64,000 nt of DNA from Lachancea kluyveri NRRL Y-12651 (taxonomy: Eukaryota; Ascomycota; Saccharomycetes; Saccharomycetales; Saccharomycetaceae). The notes under the pieces were generated by a model. It was not told where the DNA came from, made no database searches, and worked only from the letters and a program-made list of their open reading frames with translations. The DNA lies in NCBI GenBank assembly GCA_000149225.2, contig CM000691.1, positions 992,001 through 1,056,000 of the forward strand, in the 5' to 3' direction. Numbering within the stretch: position 1 is the stretch's first letter; each line of letters opens with the position of its first letter. The position numbers and the translations under genes were made by a program. This document shows positions 38,876 through 49,133 of the stretch, piece by piece.

Positions 38876-39859
38876 ATGACATCGAAGGGAAATACTTCAA
38901 TAGAAATGGTATCAGAGGATGGACCCATAGATTTTAATATTATGATGAAAGAAGGCGTCAAGGCCTTGACCAAGATTTTAACAGAACATTTACAGGACAA
39001 TCCAGAGTTTCTGAAACAACAGTGTATGAAATTAGTTTTTAAAGATCAGGATGGGAAGTTGCAACCCGTGCTGAGTACAGAAAGTCCTAGTCCAAGTAAT
39101 GATCATGAGAATGAGGAGGGAGATGTCGAGGAGATTGAGTTAGACAACCATAGTAACTACCACGTTTACCCCCAAAAAGGTACCCAAGAATCCCATGTGA
39201 AAAGTATAGAATTAAACATAGGTGAAGATTTCGAGGGCTATGGCCATGAAGACCACATTGTCGAAAATGAGACGAATTCTGATAGAGAAGAGTTTTATGA
39301 GGAAAATGAAGTTGAGGATCCAGATTTACGTTTGGCTAGCTCTGAGGGTGAAATACTATTTGATTATGGCCCAGAAAATTTATCAGAAATGCAATCTGCT
39401 CTTGGAGAACGTATATCGAAAGTATTCGAATCCACATTTAATGGCAACAAGCTAGGGAACGAAGAAAAGAAGTATGAGGAGACAGTAGTACAGAAACACA
39501 AAAATGGATCTAGTAACAGCAGTCTCCAAAGTGAGAATGAAAGTGCAAAGCCCGGAAAGAAATGTAGTGATAAGTTACTACCAACACACATTCATGACAA
39601 CCGTTGTCAGCAGGAAAACCATCACAATTACGATTACCACCATCATAATTATGAGTATAATCCAAAGATAAAGCCTGATTTTGCCAGCTTAGCAGTATAC
39701 GGCCAACCTTTGTGTCTCTTTTGCGAATATTACCTAGTATTTGGTGCAGCACCAAAGAATATGATTAAATGGTACAATAAGACATCTGGTCATGGACCAC
39801 TGCCGCCTCCGCCTCCCCCCAAATCCTCTAAGCACCACGGTCGCCACAATAAACACTAG
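38876..39859 (+). CDS. IBD2: Spindle checkpoint protein Ibd2
   Basis: Ibd2 acts in the Bub2-Bfa1 branch of the S. cerevisiae spindle checkpoint. The 327-residue product is highly acidic in the middle, consistent with the family. Its conserved C-terminal part includes ASLAVYGQPLCLFCEYYLVFGA, KNMIKWYNK and a poly-proline LPPPPPPKSS stretch ending in a basic tail, plus a His-rich segment near 250-265. Placement between RIA1 and YNL165W matches chromosome XIV. There is no catalytic domain to check, so the call rests on these blocks and on synteny. Confidence 0.85.
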   Translation: MTSKGNTSIEMVSEDGPIDFNIMMKEGVKALTKILTEHLQDNPEFLKQQCMKLVFKDQDGKLQPVLSTESPSPSNDHENEEGDVEEIELDNHSNYHVYPQKGTQESHVKSIELNIGEDFEGYGHEDHIVENETNSDREEFYEENEVEDPDLRLASSEGEILFDYGPENLSEMQSALGERISKVFESTFNGNKLGNEEKKYEETVVQKHKNGSSNSSLQSENESAKPGKKCSDKLLPTHIHDNRCQQENHHNYDYHHHNYEYNPKIKPDFASLAVYGQPLCLFCEYYLVFGAAPKNMIKWYNKTSGHGPLPPPPPPKSSKHHGRHNKH

Positions 39860-40186
39860 CTTGCCCTAAACACTAGTGTGCCCTAAACCCTTCCTTTTAC
39901 GACTATGTAACCATAAGCATCTTTATTTAGTAATGGAGATTTTTTGACGATTTATGTGCCTTTTGCGATGAAAATCTCCTAAGGATGATGCAACCCTCAA
40001 AATAGCCTGGGTGGCCTGGATTAGCTGTTCAAACGTATTAATCTGATACGATAACGGTATTTTTGCTGTCACTTCCAGTAGATCAGTTGCGGCTATTTCA
40101 TCAGTGCCTTTGTTGATGCTTCACGTGACCGCGCCAGCTTATTTTTTTTTCTTTGTTTTGGTTTGACGCGCTAACTCTGTCAACAT

Positions 40187-40506
40187 AACCAGCAGCCGCG
40201 AAACTCTGTTTACAGTATTAACATTGAAAGTGCAGGACGGCATATTGTGAAAATCCTTTTTAACCAGCCTTTCCACTTTCTCATCATTCAGAAAGTGTCA
40301 AAGTCCCAGTAGCTTCTGAGATTTTCCCACTTAGAAAGATTCGCATAGTCAGTTTTAAAGTTGACAATTACGGTATCACGGTGTGCTGCCAACAGTTGCC
40401 CAGCTATTTTTTATTCTACCCCAAGACCAAATGTTATACTGAAATAACTGGATGGCTGAAAACTATATAAAGTGCCAAGAGAGGACTAAATGTTCTTTTG
40501 CTGGTT
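40187..40506. promoter_or_regulatory. Ace2/Swi5-type sites before DSE2
   Basis: AACCAGCA occurs at 40187-40194 and, on the other strand, at 40506-40499; a near match AACCAGCC lies at 40262-40269. These fit RRCCAGCR, the Ace2/Swi5 site, and lie 235-555 bases before DSE2, a known Ace2 target expressed in daughter cells. The surrounding 882-base gap (39860-40741) holds no other gene. Confidence 0.55.
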
Positions 40507-40741
40507 CAGTTCCATACAATTTCTAATTTTATAAAATCATCAATTCTACATCCGAAGACGAATTACTACTACTGCCACCAGCTGAGAGTACTAAGACAGT
40601 GTAACTGACAATAAACCACTTTAATAACCAACTATTTCACATTCCTTCTTTTAATAGCTTTTATTAATCGCTAACCACAGTCATTCTTTCTTATTATCCG
40701 AAATACCAACTAATTCATTCCTTTTTCAATATTAGCGCGAA

Positions 40742-41530
40742 ATGCAAACCAACTTAAGCAAATTTGTCTCTACCTTGACCCTACTAGCCTCCTTGGCTCA
40801 TGCTGCACCAGCAGTCAAACTTTTTACCTCTGAAGGTGTTGTTTACAGTTACGCTGTCATTACTAGTACCATAAAGCCCGCCACCACGTATGTGGAAACC
40901 ATTTATTACACCACAACAGAAATCGAGGAGATTACCTTAGCAAACAGTAAGGTTACTAGTAGTACCAAAGCCGTTGTTAAAACTTCGACCTTTGCTACTA
41001 CTAGTACCGAAGCCATGGCTGATAACAATAGCCAGCTTACTTCTGCCGTTGAGGGTACACAACCTTCGTCGACCATTAGCGTTGCGGCAACTACATCCAC
41101 AGGTGTTTCTTCAACCTATACTAAACAGTCTGTCGGCTCGACCGAAAATTCAGACTATTCTACCAGTAATGCGGAACCTTCTTCCTCGAATAGGTCCACG
41201 AAAAAGACGTCTACCATTACTTCGCCTACGTCTAGTCAAGAAGAAATCTCTTCTACCATTAACACTTCTCGCAGCATCATCACACCCAGCCCGTCGTCTT
41301 CTGATCAACGCGATACGATATCTTCCACAGGAAATTTGGATGAGATTGTCTACACCACTACATATAACGAGGATGGGTTTTGTGAAGTCTACTATGCAGA
41401 TGCCGATGAAGATGACAGTGATGACGATTACTACACCACCATTTACTTAACTGACGAAAATCAATCGGTTGATGCCTATACTACCTATACCAGTACCAGG
41501 ATTTTTTACCAAACAGTGTCTTTAATATGA
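40742..41530 (+). CDS. DSE2: Daughter-specific secreted wall protein Dse2
   Basis: Dse2 is a secreted, glucanase-like or wall-associated protein made in daughter cells that helps degrade the septum from the daughter side. The 262-residue product has a signal peptide (about 1-21, ending SLAHA), then VVYSYAVIT and YVETIYYTTTE blocks typical of Dse2, a long Ser/Thr-rich region likely O-mannosylated, and a C-terminal part with repeated YTT-type motifs and an acidic stretch. I see no hydrophobic GPI-addition tail. It is shorter than S. cerevisiae Dse2 (325), in the Ser/Thr region. Confidence 0.85.
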   Translation: MQTNLSKFVSTLTLLASLAHAAPAVKLFTSEGVVYSYAVITSTIKPATTYVETIYYTTTEIEEITLANSKVTSSTKAVVKTSTFATTSTEAMADNNSQLTSAVEGTQPSSTISVAATTSTGVSSTYTKQSVGSTENSDYSTSNAEPSSSNRSTKKTSTITSPTSSQEEISSTINTSRSIITPSPSSSDQRDTISSTGNLDEIVYTTTYNEDGFCEVYYADADEDDSDDDYYTTIYLTDENQSVDAYTTYTSTRIFYQTVSLI

Positions 41531-41744
41531 TGTGAGTGAAGAATTGTATAACATGTCTAAACTTAGAGACCAGTTATCCTGTTAAGTGTCAACTAAAGAC
41601 GAATGGAGAACAATGAAATTAAAAAAAATAAAAAAAAAATTTAAAAAAAAATTTAAAAAAAAAAAATAAAAAAAGGTCAAATAAGTGTATATTACGTATT
41701 AAGGAATAAAATCAGTATCCAAGAAACTATTGTGGGGGAGCATG

Positions 41745-42878
41745 CTAAAACGGCAAGCCACTGCCCATTGCAGCGGTTACACCTAAAGCTGAGTTAAAGC
41801 TTGAATAACCCGTCCCTAGGGTTCTTTTGTCTTTTCTGGACTCGTAGTCATGCAAAACCATGCACATACATGTCATTACTTGTGTGGCCCAAGGAACACT
41901 CCTAATGCCATTGGCTGAGGTATCCGACTCCGAATTTCCGGCATTCTCTGACTCCCCAATCATAAAATTTGCCAACCTTACTGTACGTTTTTTGGGTAAA
42001 ATCGTACCAGTCTCATCTGAGTAATTAGCCCAGACAGGCAGCTGGGCTAAAGTTCTTATAGGATGCGATCTCAATGCCTGCTCGTAATCTTCATCGGTAA
42101 GTTGGTCTGTTAGGCAAGGCATATTATCGTCAAGGACCAATAGCTTGAAATTTCCTGAACCAAATGGTGAGGCAAATCCGGTGGTGCCGTACCATCTCAA
42201 GTTTAGATCATCAAATCTCGTATCTGTATGGCGCCTCTGAACATGATTGACCATTTTTACCGTGAAGAGACGGTCTTCGTGCTGTTCTAGATCATCGGTG
42301 TGGAACACGAATTTATGTTCTACCCTACTCCAGTTAATGCCTCCCATTCGTTTGTAAACCTCGCAAAATTCAATCTTAAAGAGCCGTCTGACACCGTCTG
42401 TAGAAATCAGTTCGTGAGAATGCTCAGGGGGTGGCTCATCCTCTTCCAGAAGAACAAACTTGTAAATCTTCACTATCGGTAAGTTTTTATGCAATATAGT
42501 CTTTACAACACCTAGTGGTACCGCATGAAACAGCGGAATTCCAAGTCCATCTGCGTCTAATTTATCAAATTTCCTTTTGTTTTCCAGAAACTTTGCGAAA
42601 GATTGTTCACTAGGGAAACAGAAGAATCCTTTAGTAAGTAGTATAGACACAAAAGGGATGTTTCTTTCACTAGTAAAATGAGGGCAACGGTTTACGTAGC
42701 CATTGCGACGTAAATCACCGAGTGTACTCGTCTCTGATAGAGCAGTGTTTATTGTACGAGAATCATCACCATCGAAAACTGTCTCTTGGTCACTGCCAGC
42801 AGCATGATCTCTCCTTTCAGAATTTGAAGTAGGTTCGCTATGTCTACGCGTTCTGGCGCCTCCTACTAAGCGTCTCAT
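41745..42878 (-). CDS. YNL165W: Conserved protein of unknown function (YNL165W)
   Basis: The 377-residue product occupies the YNL165W position between DSE2/IBD2 and BNI5 and has comparable length (about 406 in S. cerevisiae). I recognise no domain. The N-terminal 70 residues are basic and serine-rich; the rest looks globular with mixed alpha/beta character. I use the ATG at 42878; the open frame continues upstream almost to BNI5 without another ATG, and the divergent gap is then 258 bases. The 214-base gap to DSE2 is almost pure A/T. Confidence 0.75.
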   Translation of the reverse strand: MRRLVGGARTRRHSEPTSNSERRDHAAGSDQETVFDGDDSRTINTALSETSTLGDLRRNGYVNRCPHFTSERNIPFVSILLTKGFFCFPSEQSFAKFLENKRKFDKLDADGLGIPLFHAVPLGVVKTILHKNLPIVKIYKFVLLEEDEPPPEHSHELISTDGVRRLFKIEFCEVYKRMGGINWSRVEHKFVFHTDDLEQHEDRLFTVKMVNHVQRRHTDTRFDDLNLRWYGTTGFASPFGSGNFKLLVLDDNMPCLTDQLTDEDYEQALRSHPIRTLAQLPVWANYSDETGTILPKKRTVRLANFMIGESENAGNSESDTSANGIRSVPWATQVMTCMCMVLHDYESRKDKRTLGTGYSSFNSALGVTAAMGSGLPF

Positions 42879-43136
42879 TCTGTACCTATGCTTCAAATTT
42901 GGACCACCTGATACAATCGAAGCTATCAGTAATGTACACCGGTTTCTGGCAAAGGATCCATCTTGATCAATGTCCAAGCAGTGGCGATGCGAATTAATAA
43001 AGCTGGTCGGTTTATATACGTTAATAGTGATATGTTTGAACGCCAAAAGATATTGGTTTTTTTTTTTTTTTGCAAGTTTAAAGGTTCTTAAGCCGTAATA
43101 GCTGGTTTGCGAGAGAAATAGCAGTATTAAATAGCC

Positions 43137-44321
43137 ATGGATCAAGAGGGCATCAAAAGGAGAATGTCACAAATAGAACTAGAAATCAATGAGATGAACC
43201 AAATGATAGACGAGAACCTGCAGCTTGACAACCAGGAAGAACCAGAGGGAAATGCTTGCAAGAGCTTTTCTCAGCTGACTACCAATGCTGGAAACCTTTT
43301 TGTTCAAAGCGCTGAAAGCCAAGATAAAAAACAGATTGACACCAAGGGTCAGAGCCAAGAGGTGCTACAGTCAATGGAAACCAAAGAGACAGATTTACCC
43401 TTGGAGCCGCAAGAAAGTGGTAGCCCTGAGGAGAAGGTCTTAATCGTAGAGGGTATTGCGACCAAGCATCCTTTTCAAAACACCACCGCAAAACAGCTTG
43501 ACGGCACCCCTGAATCTGGATGCCCCCTAAAAGCAACTGAAATTGGATCCGAAACCGAGGAGCCTGTCCAAGATGCTGTAACAACGAATCCGGTCGACAA
43601 GACAGCAATCGAACAAACAATCGAGGAGAACGCCGATAAAACTTCCACTGAAGAAAGTGAGGATGAAGAGTTTGTCGAATCAGTTGAGGTTGATGAACAG
43701 AAAATAGAAGGTCTCGATAATCATGGGCTTGAAGGAACCAATGAGCGCTCTTTCCCACACACTACAATACAAGAGCCTGTCCCAGCTTCGAGTGCAGCTG
43801 GAATCACACACCCTTCTGTCAAAATAGATCACTGTACGGATACTTCGGAAGATATCTTTGACAGAACTCGTAACAGTACACCGGTTAGCGAATCTTCGCC
43901 ACCACCTTTGAGCCTTCCAAAGCACAGGGATATGGGTGCCGTGAAACCAACAGGCACTCGTCGCTCTACTAACCCGTTTCGCGTTGTATCTGTCTCTAGC
44001 TCACGTAGGTGCTCCAACGAGAGCGTGGAGAACAACAGTGCCGATGATACGGCCGTCCAAAAACTGCAAAAAAGGCACGATTACCTGACAATGAAGACGA
44101 TTAAACTGCAGAAGGAAATCAAGTATTTGACAAGACTTAGAGAGCAAGGCACCCTCCCCCTGGAAGACAGTAAAAAACTCTGTGAGGCATTGGTCAAACT
44201 ACAAGAGTACTTGGACAGGAAGACCAAAGAAAAGTACGAGGTGGGTGTTTTATTGAGTAGGCAGATCAGGAAGCATATTGACCGGGGTAATAATGGCCAA
44301 TTTTGGGTTGGTGATAAGTAG
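43137..44321 (+). CDS. BNI5: Septin-associated bud-neck protein Bni5
   Basis: Bni5 links the septin ring to the myosin Myo1 at the bud neck. The 394-residue product is acidic and largely disordered, with a short N-terminal helix (residues 1-25) and a predicted coiled coil near 300-380, the conserved C-terminal part (VQKLQKRHDYLTMKTIKLQ onward, ending in QFWVGDK). The assignment relies on this layout, a length close to S. cerevisiae Bni5 (448), and position between YNL165W and SKO1. The middle diverges too much to judge by eye. Confidence 0.8.
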   Translation: MDQEGIKRRMSQIELEINEMNQMIDENLQLDNQEEPEGNACKSFSQLTTNAGNLFVQSAESQDKKQIDTKGQSQEVLQSMETKETDLPLEPQESGSPEEKVLIVEGIATKHPFQNTTAKQLDGTPESGCPLKATEIGSETEEPVQDAVTTNPVDKTAIEQTIEENADKTSTEESEDEEFVESVEVDEQKIEGLDNHGLEGTNERSFPHTTIQEPVPASSAAGITHPSVKIDHCTDTSEDIFDRTRNSTPVSESSPPPLSLPKHRDMGAVKPTGTRRSTNPFRVVSVSSSRRCSNESVENNSADDTAVQKLQKRHDYLTMKTIKLQKEIKYLTRLREQGTLPLEDSKKLCEALVKLQEYLDRKTKEKYEVGVLLSRQIRKHIDRGNNGQFWVGDK

Positions 44322-44525
44322 AACTAATGGAGTTTAAATAGAGTGTAATGCACCTTCGTCGAATGGGATATTTATTGATGTTTTCGCAGAGCTGTTTCGA
44401 TTTACCCGGCCTAAAAGAAAAAAGAAACAGAAAACCTTAAGAATCATGGAAAATTTTGAGATGGCCATTCAGTATTATAAATCATTTATCCTTTGACTGG
44501 CAAGAGTTCGACTACACCACCAGAG

Positions 44526-44738
44526 ATGTCCCGTGAAGGTTTTCAAATTCCTACAAATCTAGATGCTGCTGCTGCTGGTACTGCCCAGGCTAGAACTGCC
44601 ACTTTGAAGTACATCTGTGCTGAATGTTCCAGCAAATTGTCATTGTCAAGAACCGACCCAGTTCGTTGCAAGGACTGTGGCCACAGAATCTTGTTAAAGG
44701 CTAGAACCAAGAGAATGGTTCAATTTGAAGCTAGATAA
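44526..44738 (+). CDS. RPC10: RNA polymerase subunit Rpb12 (ABC10-alpha)
   Basis: This 70-residue protein is the common zinc-binding subunit of RNA polymerases I, II and III. It begins MSREGFQIPTNLDAAAAG and has the zinc ribbon CAECSSK...CKDCGHR, with the invariant end RTKRMVQFEAR. The start at 44526 gives the exact S. cerevisiae length; eleven in-frame codons upstream lack an ATG. In S. cerevisiae it lies on chromosome VIII beside DSE2; here it sits between BNI5 and SKO1. Confidence 0.97.
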   Translation: MSREGFQIPTNLDAAAAGTAQARTATLKYICAECSSKLSLSRTDPVRCKDCGHRILLKARTKRMVQFEAR

Positions 44739-45154
44739 ACACAGCTTCAATTGGCAAATTATCTGATTATATGTAAAATAGTATACAAGAATCACATATT
44801 GTGAGTAAAAAATGAAAAAAAGAAAGAAAATAAAAAAAATAAAATAAAATAAAATAAAAAGATCTGAGAAAAGTGAAACAAATATGAATGCTTGAAGGGA
44901 GGAGGACAGTATGGTGGCTGTTGTTCTATAGCTCAGCGATCTTCGTGTATGCCCTATCACTACATCTGCACTATCAGTCAGTAATATCATACATTTAGTT
45001 ATTTTAGCTGTTTTTATCGTTTCCCACGTCATAATATTGACAGCAACGAAGTGAATAAAAAAATTCGAACCTGTTCCTGAGTACTTCCATTCGTATCGAG
45101 ACTCAAAGGAGCCTAAGATTCAGGTACCTTGGAGTGATTTATAGGAGACAGAGC
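44739..45154. other. Intergenic region RPC10-SKO1
   Basis: The 416 bases carry the RPC10 terminator, a run of AAAATAAAAT repeats near 44815-44860, and the SKO1 promoter. I see no gene. Confidence 0.4.
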
Positions 45155-46825
45155 ATGTCACACAACGTGAAACAAGAGGAAGATCCGCAACCAAGGCTTA
45201 TTACGTCTTTTGATCTCGAGCCAAATCCTTTTGAGCAAAGTTTCGCATCTACAAAGAAGGAAAATGCTAATCCTAGGGCTATTGGTAATGCTTCGGCCAC
45301 AAAGAAATCGCCATCCACCTTTGGCTCTACAAAGCCCCCAGTGATTCACTCGCCACCGGTTTTGACCCCCGGTGGATCGAGAAGGTTGCCACCTCTATTG
45401 CTATCCCCAAATGTTTTGCAAAACGCAAGCAACCATGCAGTGACGATCGGGGTTCAGGCACATACCGGTGTCACTCCCCTGCTGGCAGCTACTGGTAATG
45501 TAAACGGCACCACTACGCCAGGCTTTTTTTTGAATTTATCCAAGACAGGTTTGACCCCAAACGAATCTAGCATAAGGACGGGCCTTACTCCTAGCATACT
45601 CGGCAACCCAAATTCAACGGGGTTAGCCAACACCAGTACTGTAAATTCTGCTTCTGTTGCAGCCTCTGCTTCTGTTGGAACTTCTACTACAACGGGTACG
45701 ACCGTACCTGCATCAGCTACGAATGTTACGGCTGCACCGCTATCAGCCGGTCAATTTACCCCCGGTTTAAGCTCTATACTGGGTTTACCTATTAGCGGTA
45801 CTAGCACCAAGATCGGTCCAGACGTTACTAATCGAACAGGTGCTCTTGGGACAGTGGTGGAGGCGATGCCAGCATCCAGCAGTACAGCAACAACCACCAA
45901 TACAACGCAGAGGAACAGTCCAACTATGGCTTTAGAAATTCCTCCAAGCAAAAAGAAGAATAGAAACAGTATCGTATCACCAAACTCTACTGGAAGCGAT
46001 GAAGTTGCTGCTGACTCCTCTTTGAGACACGAAGATTTTTCCAACAAAAGGCGTAAGACCAGCTCTAGTCACTCGAGAAGACCGAGTAAAGTTTCTTCTC
46101 CAGAAGTGGTCGAAGAATCCAAAGAAGAACGGGAACGTAAACGTAAGGATTTCTTGGAGAGAAACCGTGTCGCCGCATCTAAATTTAGGAAAAGAAAGAA
46201 GGAATACATCAAAAAGATTGAAACCGATGTGCAGTTTTACGAAGGTGAATATGACGATCTAAGCCAATGTATGGACATACTATGCGGCACCAATCAGACC
46301 GTAACACCATCCTTAGTTGGACTGTTGAAGCAAGCACTGATTAAACAAGATCTGAATACTTCGCTAACCTTATGTAACCATATCGAACAGGCCTTGCTGC
46401 AAACCAAATACGTCCGCCGCAACGGTAGAAACCCAAGGCGAGAAGAAGAAGAAGCAATGAAAAGGAAAAGTGTGGATAAAGCTACAGCCTCGGCATCCAA
46501 CTCGGATGCAAGGGACAGCAGGGAATCGACGGTAAAGAAAAGGAGAAGGTCTAAGAACGGGATTGATGACACCTCTATCGAAGCATCGACTATAGCGGGA
46601 ACTGAAGCTAATGGTACAGGTACTGTTAGCAATATCCCACTGGTTATCAACGGTAACACCCTACTAAGTTTGGAAGATATCCAGGCAGCTAAGAAAAAGG
46701 GCGAGAGTGCTGTGACGAATGCCATTGTAGACAATACCCCAGTAAGCAGACACAGCTCTTTAACAAACTTAGAGCAGCAGCATCACCAGGTACCCGCACT
46801 ACAAGGATACCCGAGTACAAGTTAG
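45155..46825 (+). CDS. SKO1: bZIP repressor/activator Sko1
   Basis: Sko1 is a CREB/ATF-type bZIP factor that recruits Cyc8-Tup1 to osmostress genes and is switched to an activator by Hog1 phosphorylation. The 556-residue product has a Ser/Thr-rich N-terminal half with several TP and SP sites, then a basic region with RNRVAASKFRKRKKEY near residue 336, followed by a leucine-zipper region. The C-terminal part is charged and polar. It is somewhat shorter than S. cerevisiae Sko1 (647). I use the ATG at 45155 (MSHNVKQEE). Synteny with BNI5 and FMP41 agrees. Confidence 0.93.
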   Translation: MSHNVKQEEDPQPRLITSFDLEPNPFEQSFASTKKENANPRAIGNASATKKSPSTFGSTKPPVIHSPPVLTPGGSRRLPPLLLSPNVLQNASNHAVTIGVQAHTGVTPLLAATGNVNGTTTPGFFLNLSKTGLTPNESSIRTGLTPSILGNPNSTGLANTSTVNSASVAASASVGTSTTTGTTVPASATNVTAAPLSAGQFTPGLSSILGLPISGTSTKIGPDVTNRTGALGTVVEAMPASSSTATTTNTTQRNSPTMALEIPPSKKKNRNSIVSPNSTGSDEVAADSSLRHEDFSNKRRKTSSSHSRRPSKVSSPEVVEESKEERERKRKDFLERNRVAASKFRKRKKEYIKKIETDVQFYEGEYDDLSQCMDILCGTNQTVTPSLVGLLKQALIKQDLNTSLTLCNHIEQALLQTKYVRRNGRNPRREEEEAMKRKSVDKATASASNSDARDSRESTVKKRRRSKNGIDDTSIEASTIAGTEANGTGTVSNIPLVINGNTLLSLEDIQAAKKKGESAVTNAIVDNTPVSRHSSLTNLEQQHHQVPALQGYPSTS

Positions 46826-47155
46826 ATATCATCTTTATTATCTGTACTTTTTAGTAAACAATCCTTCCAAAGTTCTAGCAAAAAAACTATAAAATATTCA
46901 GCATTGTGAAGAATACTAAAAGAAGCATTGAAGCAAGATACAAGTTGAAATAGTCTTTTGCTTGAGCTTGTATATGTTGATGTTTTACTGCTCATTTTAA
47001 TTTTTTTTTTTTGGAATCGGCACCGAGTTTGGATAACACTCTTATCTATCGTGCTTGATGAGAGTCATAGCGAAATCTCGAAGAAAATAAATGCAGCCCC
47101 CCTTTTGTAAAGTGACTAGCACCCAATTTTCCAGGCAATAGCCCTATACTCGAAC
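46826..47155. other. Intergenic region SKO1-FMP41
   Basis: The 330 bases are AT-rich with a T run near 47001-47012. They serve as SKO1 terminator and FMP41 promoter; no other feature is visible. Confidence 0.35.
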
Positions 47156-47938
47156 ATGTCCTACTCGTACTTGAGATCTGCCAGAAAAATTGTTTGTATT
47201 GGTCGTAATTATGCTGCTCATATTAAGGAACTAAACAACCCTACACCAAAACAACCGTTCTTTTTTTTGAAACCAACATCTAGTCTAGTCACACCAGTCA
47301 CGTCGGGGTTTTCCAAGAAATCCTTACCTCAAGGGTCTAGTTACTATGGTCTAAACCAAGATGGTTCCAATCCGGGCCCGATCCTTATCCCTGAAGGTGT
47401 CGAAGTGCACCATGAAGTAGAGTTGGCCGTGGTTATTGATAAGTATCTGTCTAACCTGACAGTCGAGCAATTTGGACCTGAAGACGTTTACGGTTCTATT
47501 TCTGGTGTCTCCTTGGCACTAGACCTAACAGCCCGTAATGTTCAAAATGAAGCTAAAAGAAAGGGTTTGCCATGGTCCATTGGTAAAGGGTTTGATACTT
47601 TCTTGCCAATTTCCTCTTTCATTCCAAAGGACAAATTGTTCAACAAAAGCAACCTACAGGACTCCTTTAGGTTAACTTGTAGCGTTAATGGCCAGCTTAG
47701 ACAAGACGGCACCAGTGATCTAATGTTAAACTCTCTCCACAAGATTATTCAGCATATTTCTACAATGATCTCTTTGGAACCCGGTGACATCGTGCTGACT
47801 GGTACACCATCTGGTGTTGGTGAGATACATGCTGGTGATACTATTGAATGTGAACTGTTTCAAGATGACAAGCTCCTAGTCGGCATGGAGTTTGATTGTG
47901 AAAAGAGACCAGGTCCGTATGTGTACAAAGAAACTTAG
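47156..47938 (+). CDS. FMP41: Mitochondrial FAH-fold hydrolase/decarboxylase Fmp41
   Basis: The 260-residue protein belongs to the fumarylacetoacetate hydrolase superfamily, close to human FAHD1, which acts as oxaloacetate decarboxylase and acylpyruvase. Metal ligands are visible in EVHHEVELAVVID near residue 82 (two Glu) and SLALDLTARNVQ near 122 (Asp); KGFDTFLP and TGTPSGVG near the C-terminus complete the signature. S. cerevisiae Fmp41 is 259 residues and mitochondrial. The biochemical role here is inferred from family. Confidence 0.95.
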   Translation: MSYSYLRSARKIVCIGRNYAAHIKELNNPTPKQPFFFLKPTSSLVTPVTSGFSKKSLPQGSSYYGLNQDGSNPGPILIPEGVEVHHEVELAVVIDKYLSNLTVEQFGPEDVYGSISGVSLALDLTARNVQNEAKRKGLPWSIGKGFDTFLPISSFIPKDKLFNKSNLQDSFRLTCSVNGQLRQDGTSDLMLNSLHKIIQHISTMISLEPGDIVLTGTPSGVGEIHAGDTIECELFQDDKLLVGMEFDCEKRPGPYVYKET

Positions 47939-47984
47939 ATAGATTTTTTTTCTATACGACGTTATATCCTGAGTTTTATCTTAA

Positions 47985-48974
47985 TTATACAGTAACAATT
48001 CTCGGCTCTTCTAACAGGCTGTACTGTCTTATCAACACGCCACCGCTCTGTAACACTTTGAAACTGGCTTCATCCATTCTATAACTTTGTGAATAAACCA
48101 CTTCCCTGATGCCAGTTTGTACGATCTTTACAGAACAAGTCAAGCATGGGCATGTATCACAGTACAAAGTAGCGTTACTACCGACTCTATCCCTACCGGC
48201 CTCAAGCAGCGCATTCTCCTCGGCATGAAGACATAGACATGTGTGTAAATTAGCTTTAGAATCACCGCTATTACAACGAGGGCAGCCACCACTATTACAA
48301 TTTAGTAAATGGCGTGGAGTACCGTTATAGCCCGTTGCAATGACTCTACAGTCACGTACTATGACACATCCAACACGTCTCTTCATGCAATTTGAGCGCG
48401 ACGCAGCCAAATTGGCTAGCTTCATAAAATAAGTATCCCAACTTGGACGTAGAGGAGTGGTGTTATTTGGAACAGTCTTGATATCGTTACCATTGGTAAC
48501 GTAATCCAGTTGCTTCATTAAAGCATTTGGTAGTTTAGTGGAATAACTGCCAAAAGATGTGACCTGAAACTTTATTGGAGCCTTATTACAGACGTTAACT
48601 GATTCCGAGTAGAATGAAAACTGGTCTGATTCTGCTATAAATTCTTCCAGTAAAGTGCTGACACCATTTCTCTGCTGAAAACGTTCAAACCTAACCTTCA
48701 AAGGGGCATCTATAGATAAATGCAAGAAAAATGGACGTTTTTCAAGCTTGTCCAAATCTTCCAGTGTATTTATACGCGATAAGACATAATTTTGGGTGTA
48801 GTGCTTCGTAGCGTATTCAATTAGTTCATCTAAAGAATCGAATCCTCGACCATCATTTTTCGCGTTTTCTTCCTTCTGACCAACCCATAAGTGTGTAAAT
48901 TCGTAGTCCTTGCACAAAAGTTGGACCAATTCCTCTACCCCAGAGTAATAACTTCCAGAGCAGCCAATAAGCAT
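47985..48974 (-). CDS. DCD1: Deoxycytidylate deaminase
   Basis: Dcd1 converts dCMP to dUMP, supplying thymidylate synthesis. The 329-residue product has an N-terminal nucleotide-kinase-like region beginning MLIGCSGSYYSG (a degenerate P-loop), and the zinc deaminase domain from about residue 185: HAEEN with His250 and the proton-shuttling Glu252, and PCLTC with Cys277 and Cys280. An extra cysteine cluster CNSGGCPRCN near 226-235 is as in eukaryotic dCMP deaminases. Length is near S. cerevisiae Dcd1 (312). It converges on FMP41 with 46 bases between. Confidence 0.96.
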   Translation of the reverse strand: MLIGCSGSYYSGVEELVQLLCKDYEFTHLWVGQKEENAKNDGRGFDSLDELIEYATKHYTQNYVLSRINTLEDLDKLEKRPFFLHLSIDAPLKVRFERFQQRNGVSTLLEEFIAESDQFSFYSESVNVCNKAPIKFQVTSFGSYSTKLPNALMKQLDYVTNGNDIKTVPNNTTPLRPSWDTYFMKLANLAASRSNCMKRRVGCVIVRDCRVIATGYNGTPRHLLNCNSGGCPRCNSGDSKANLHTCLCLHAEENALLEAGRDRVGSNATLYCDTCPCLTCSVKIVQTGIREVVYSQSYRMDEASFKVLQSGGVLIRQYSLLEEPRIVTV

Positions 48975-49133
48975 TTTAGGTGTTTTTTAACTTTTCCAGT
49001 ATTTATATTTCTGGCACGTCTAAAAACTCGAGTCGCGTTTGTGGTGAAAAAAAAAATGTGAAAATTTTAGACATGTGAAATACATAAAACTAACATTTAA
49101 AGACAAAACAACGGAACAAATATTATACCGACT

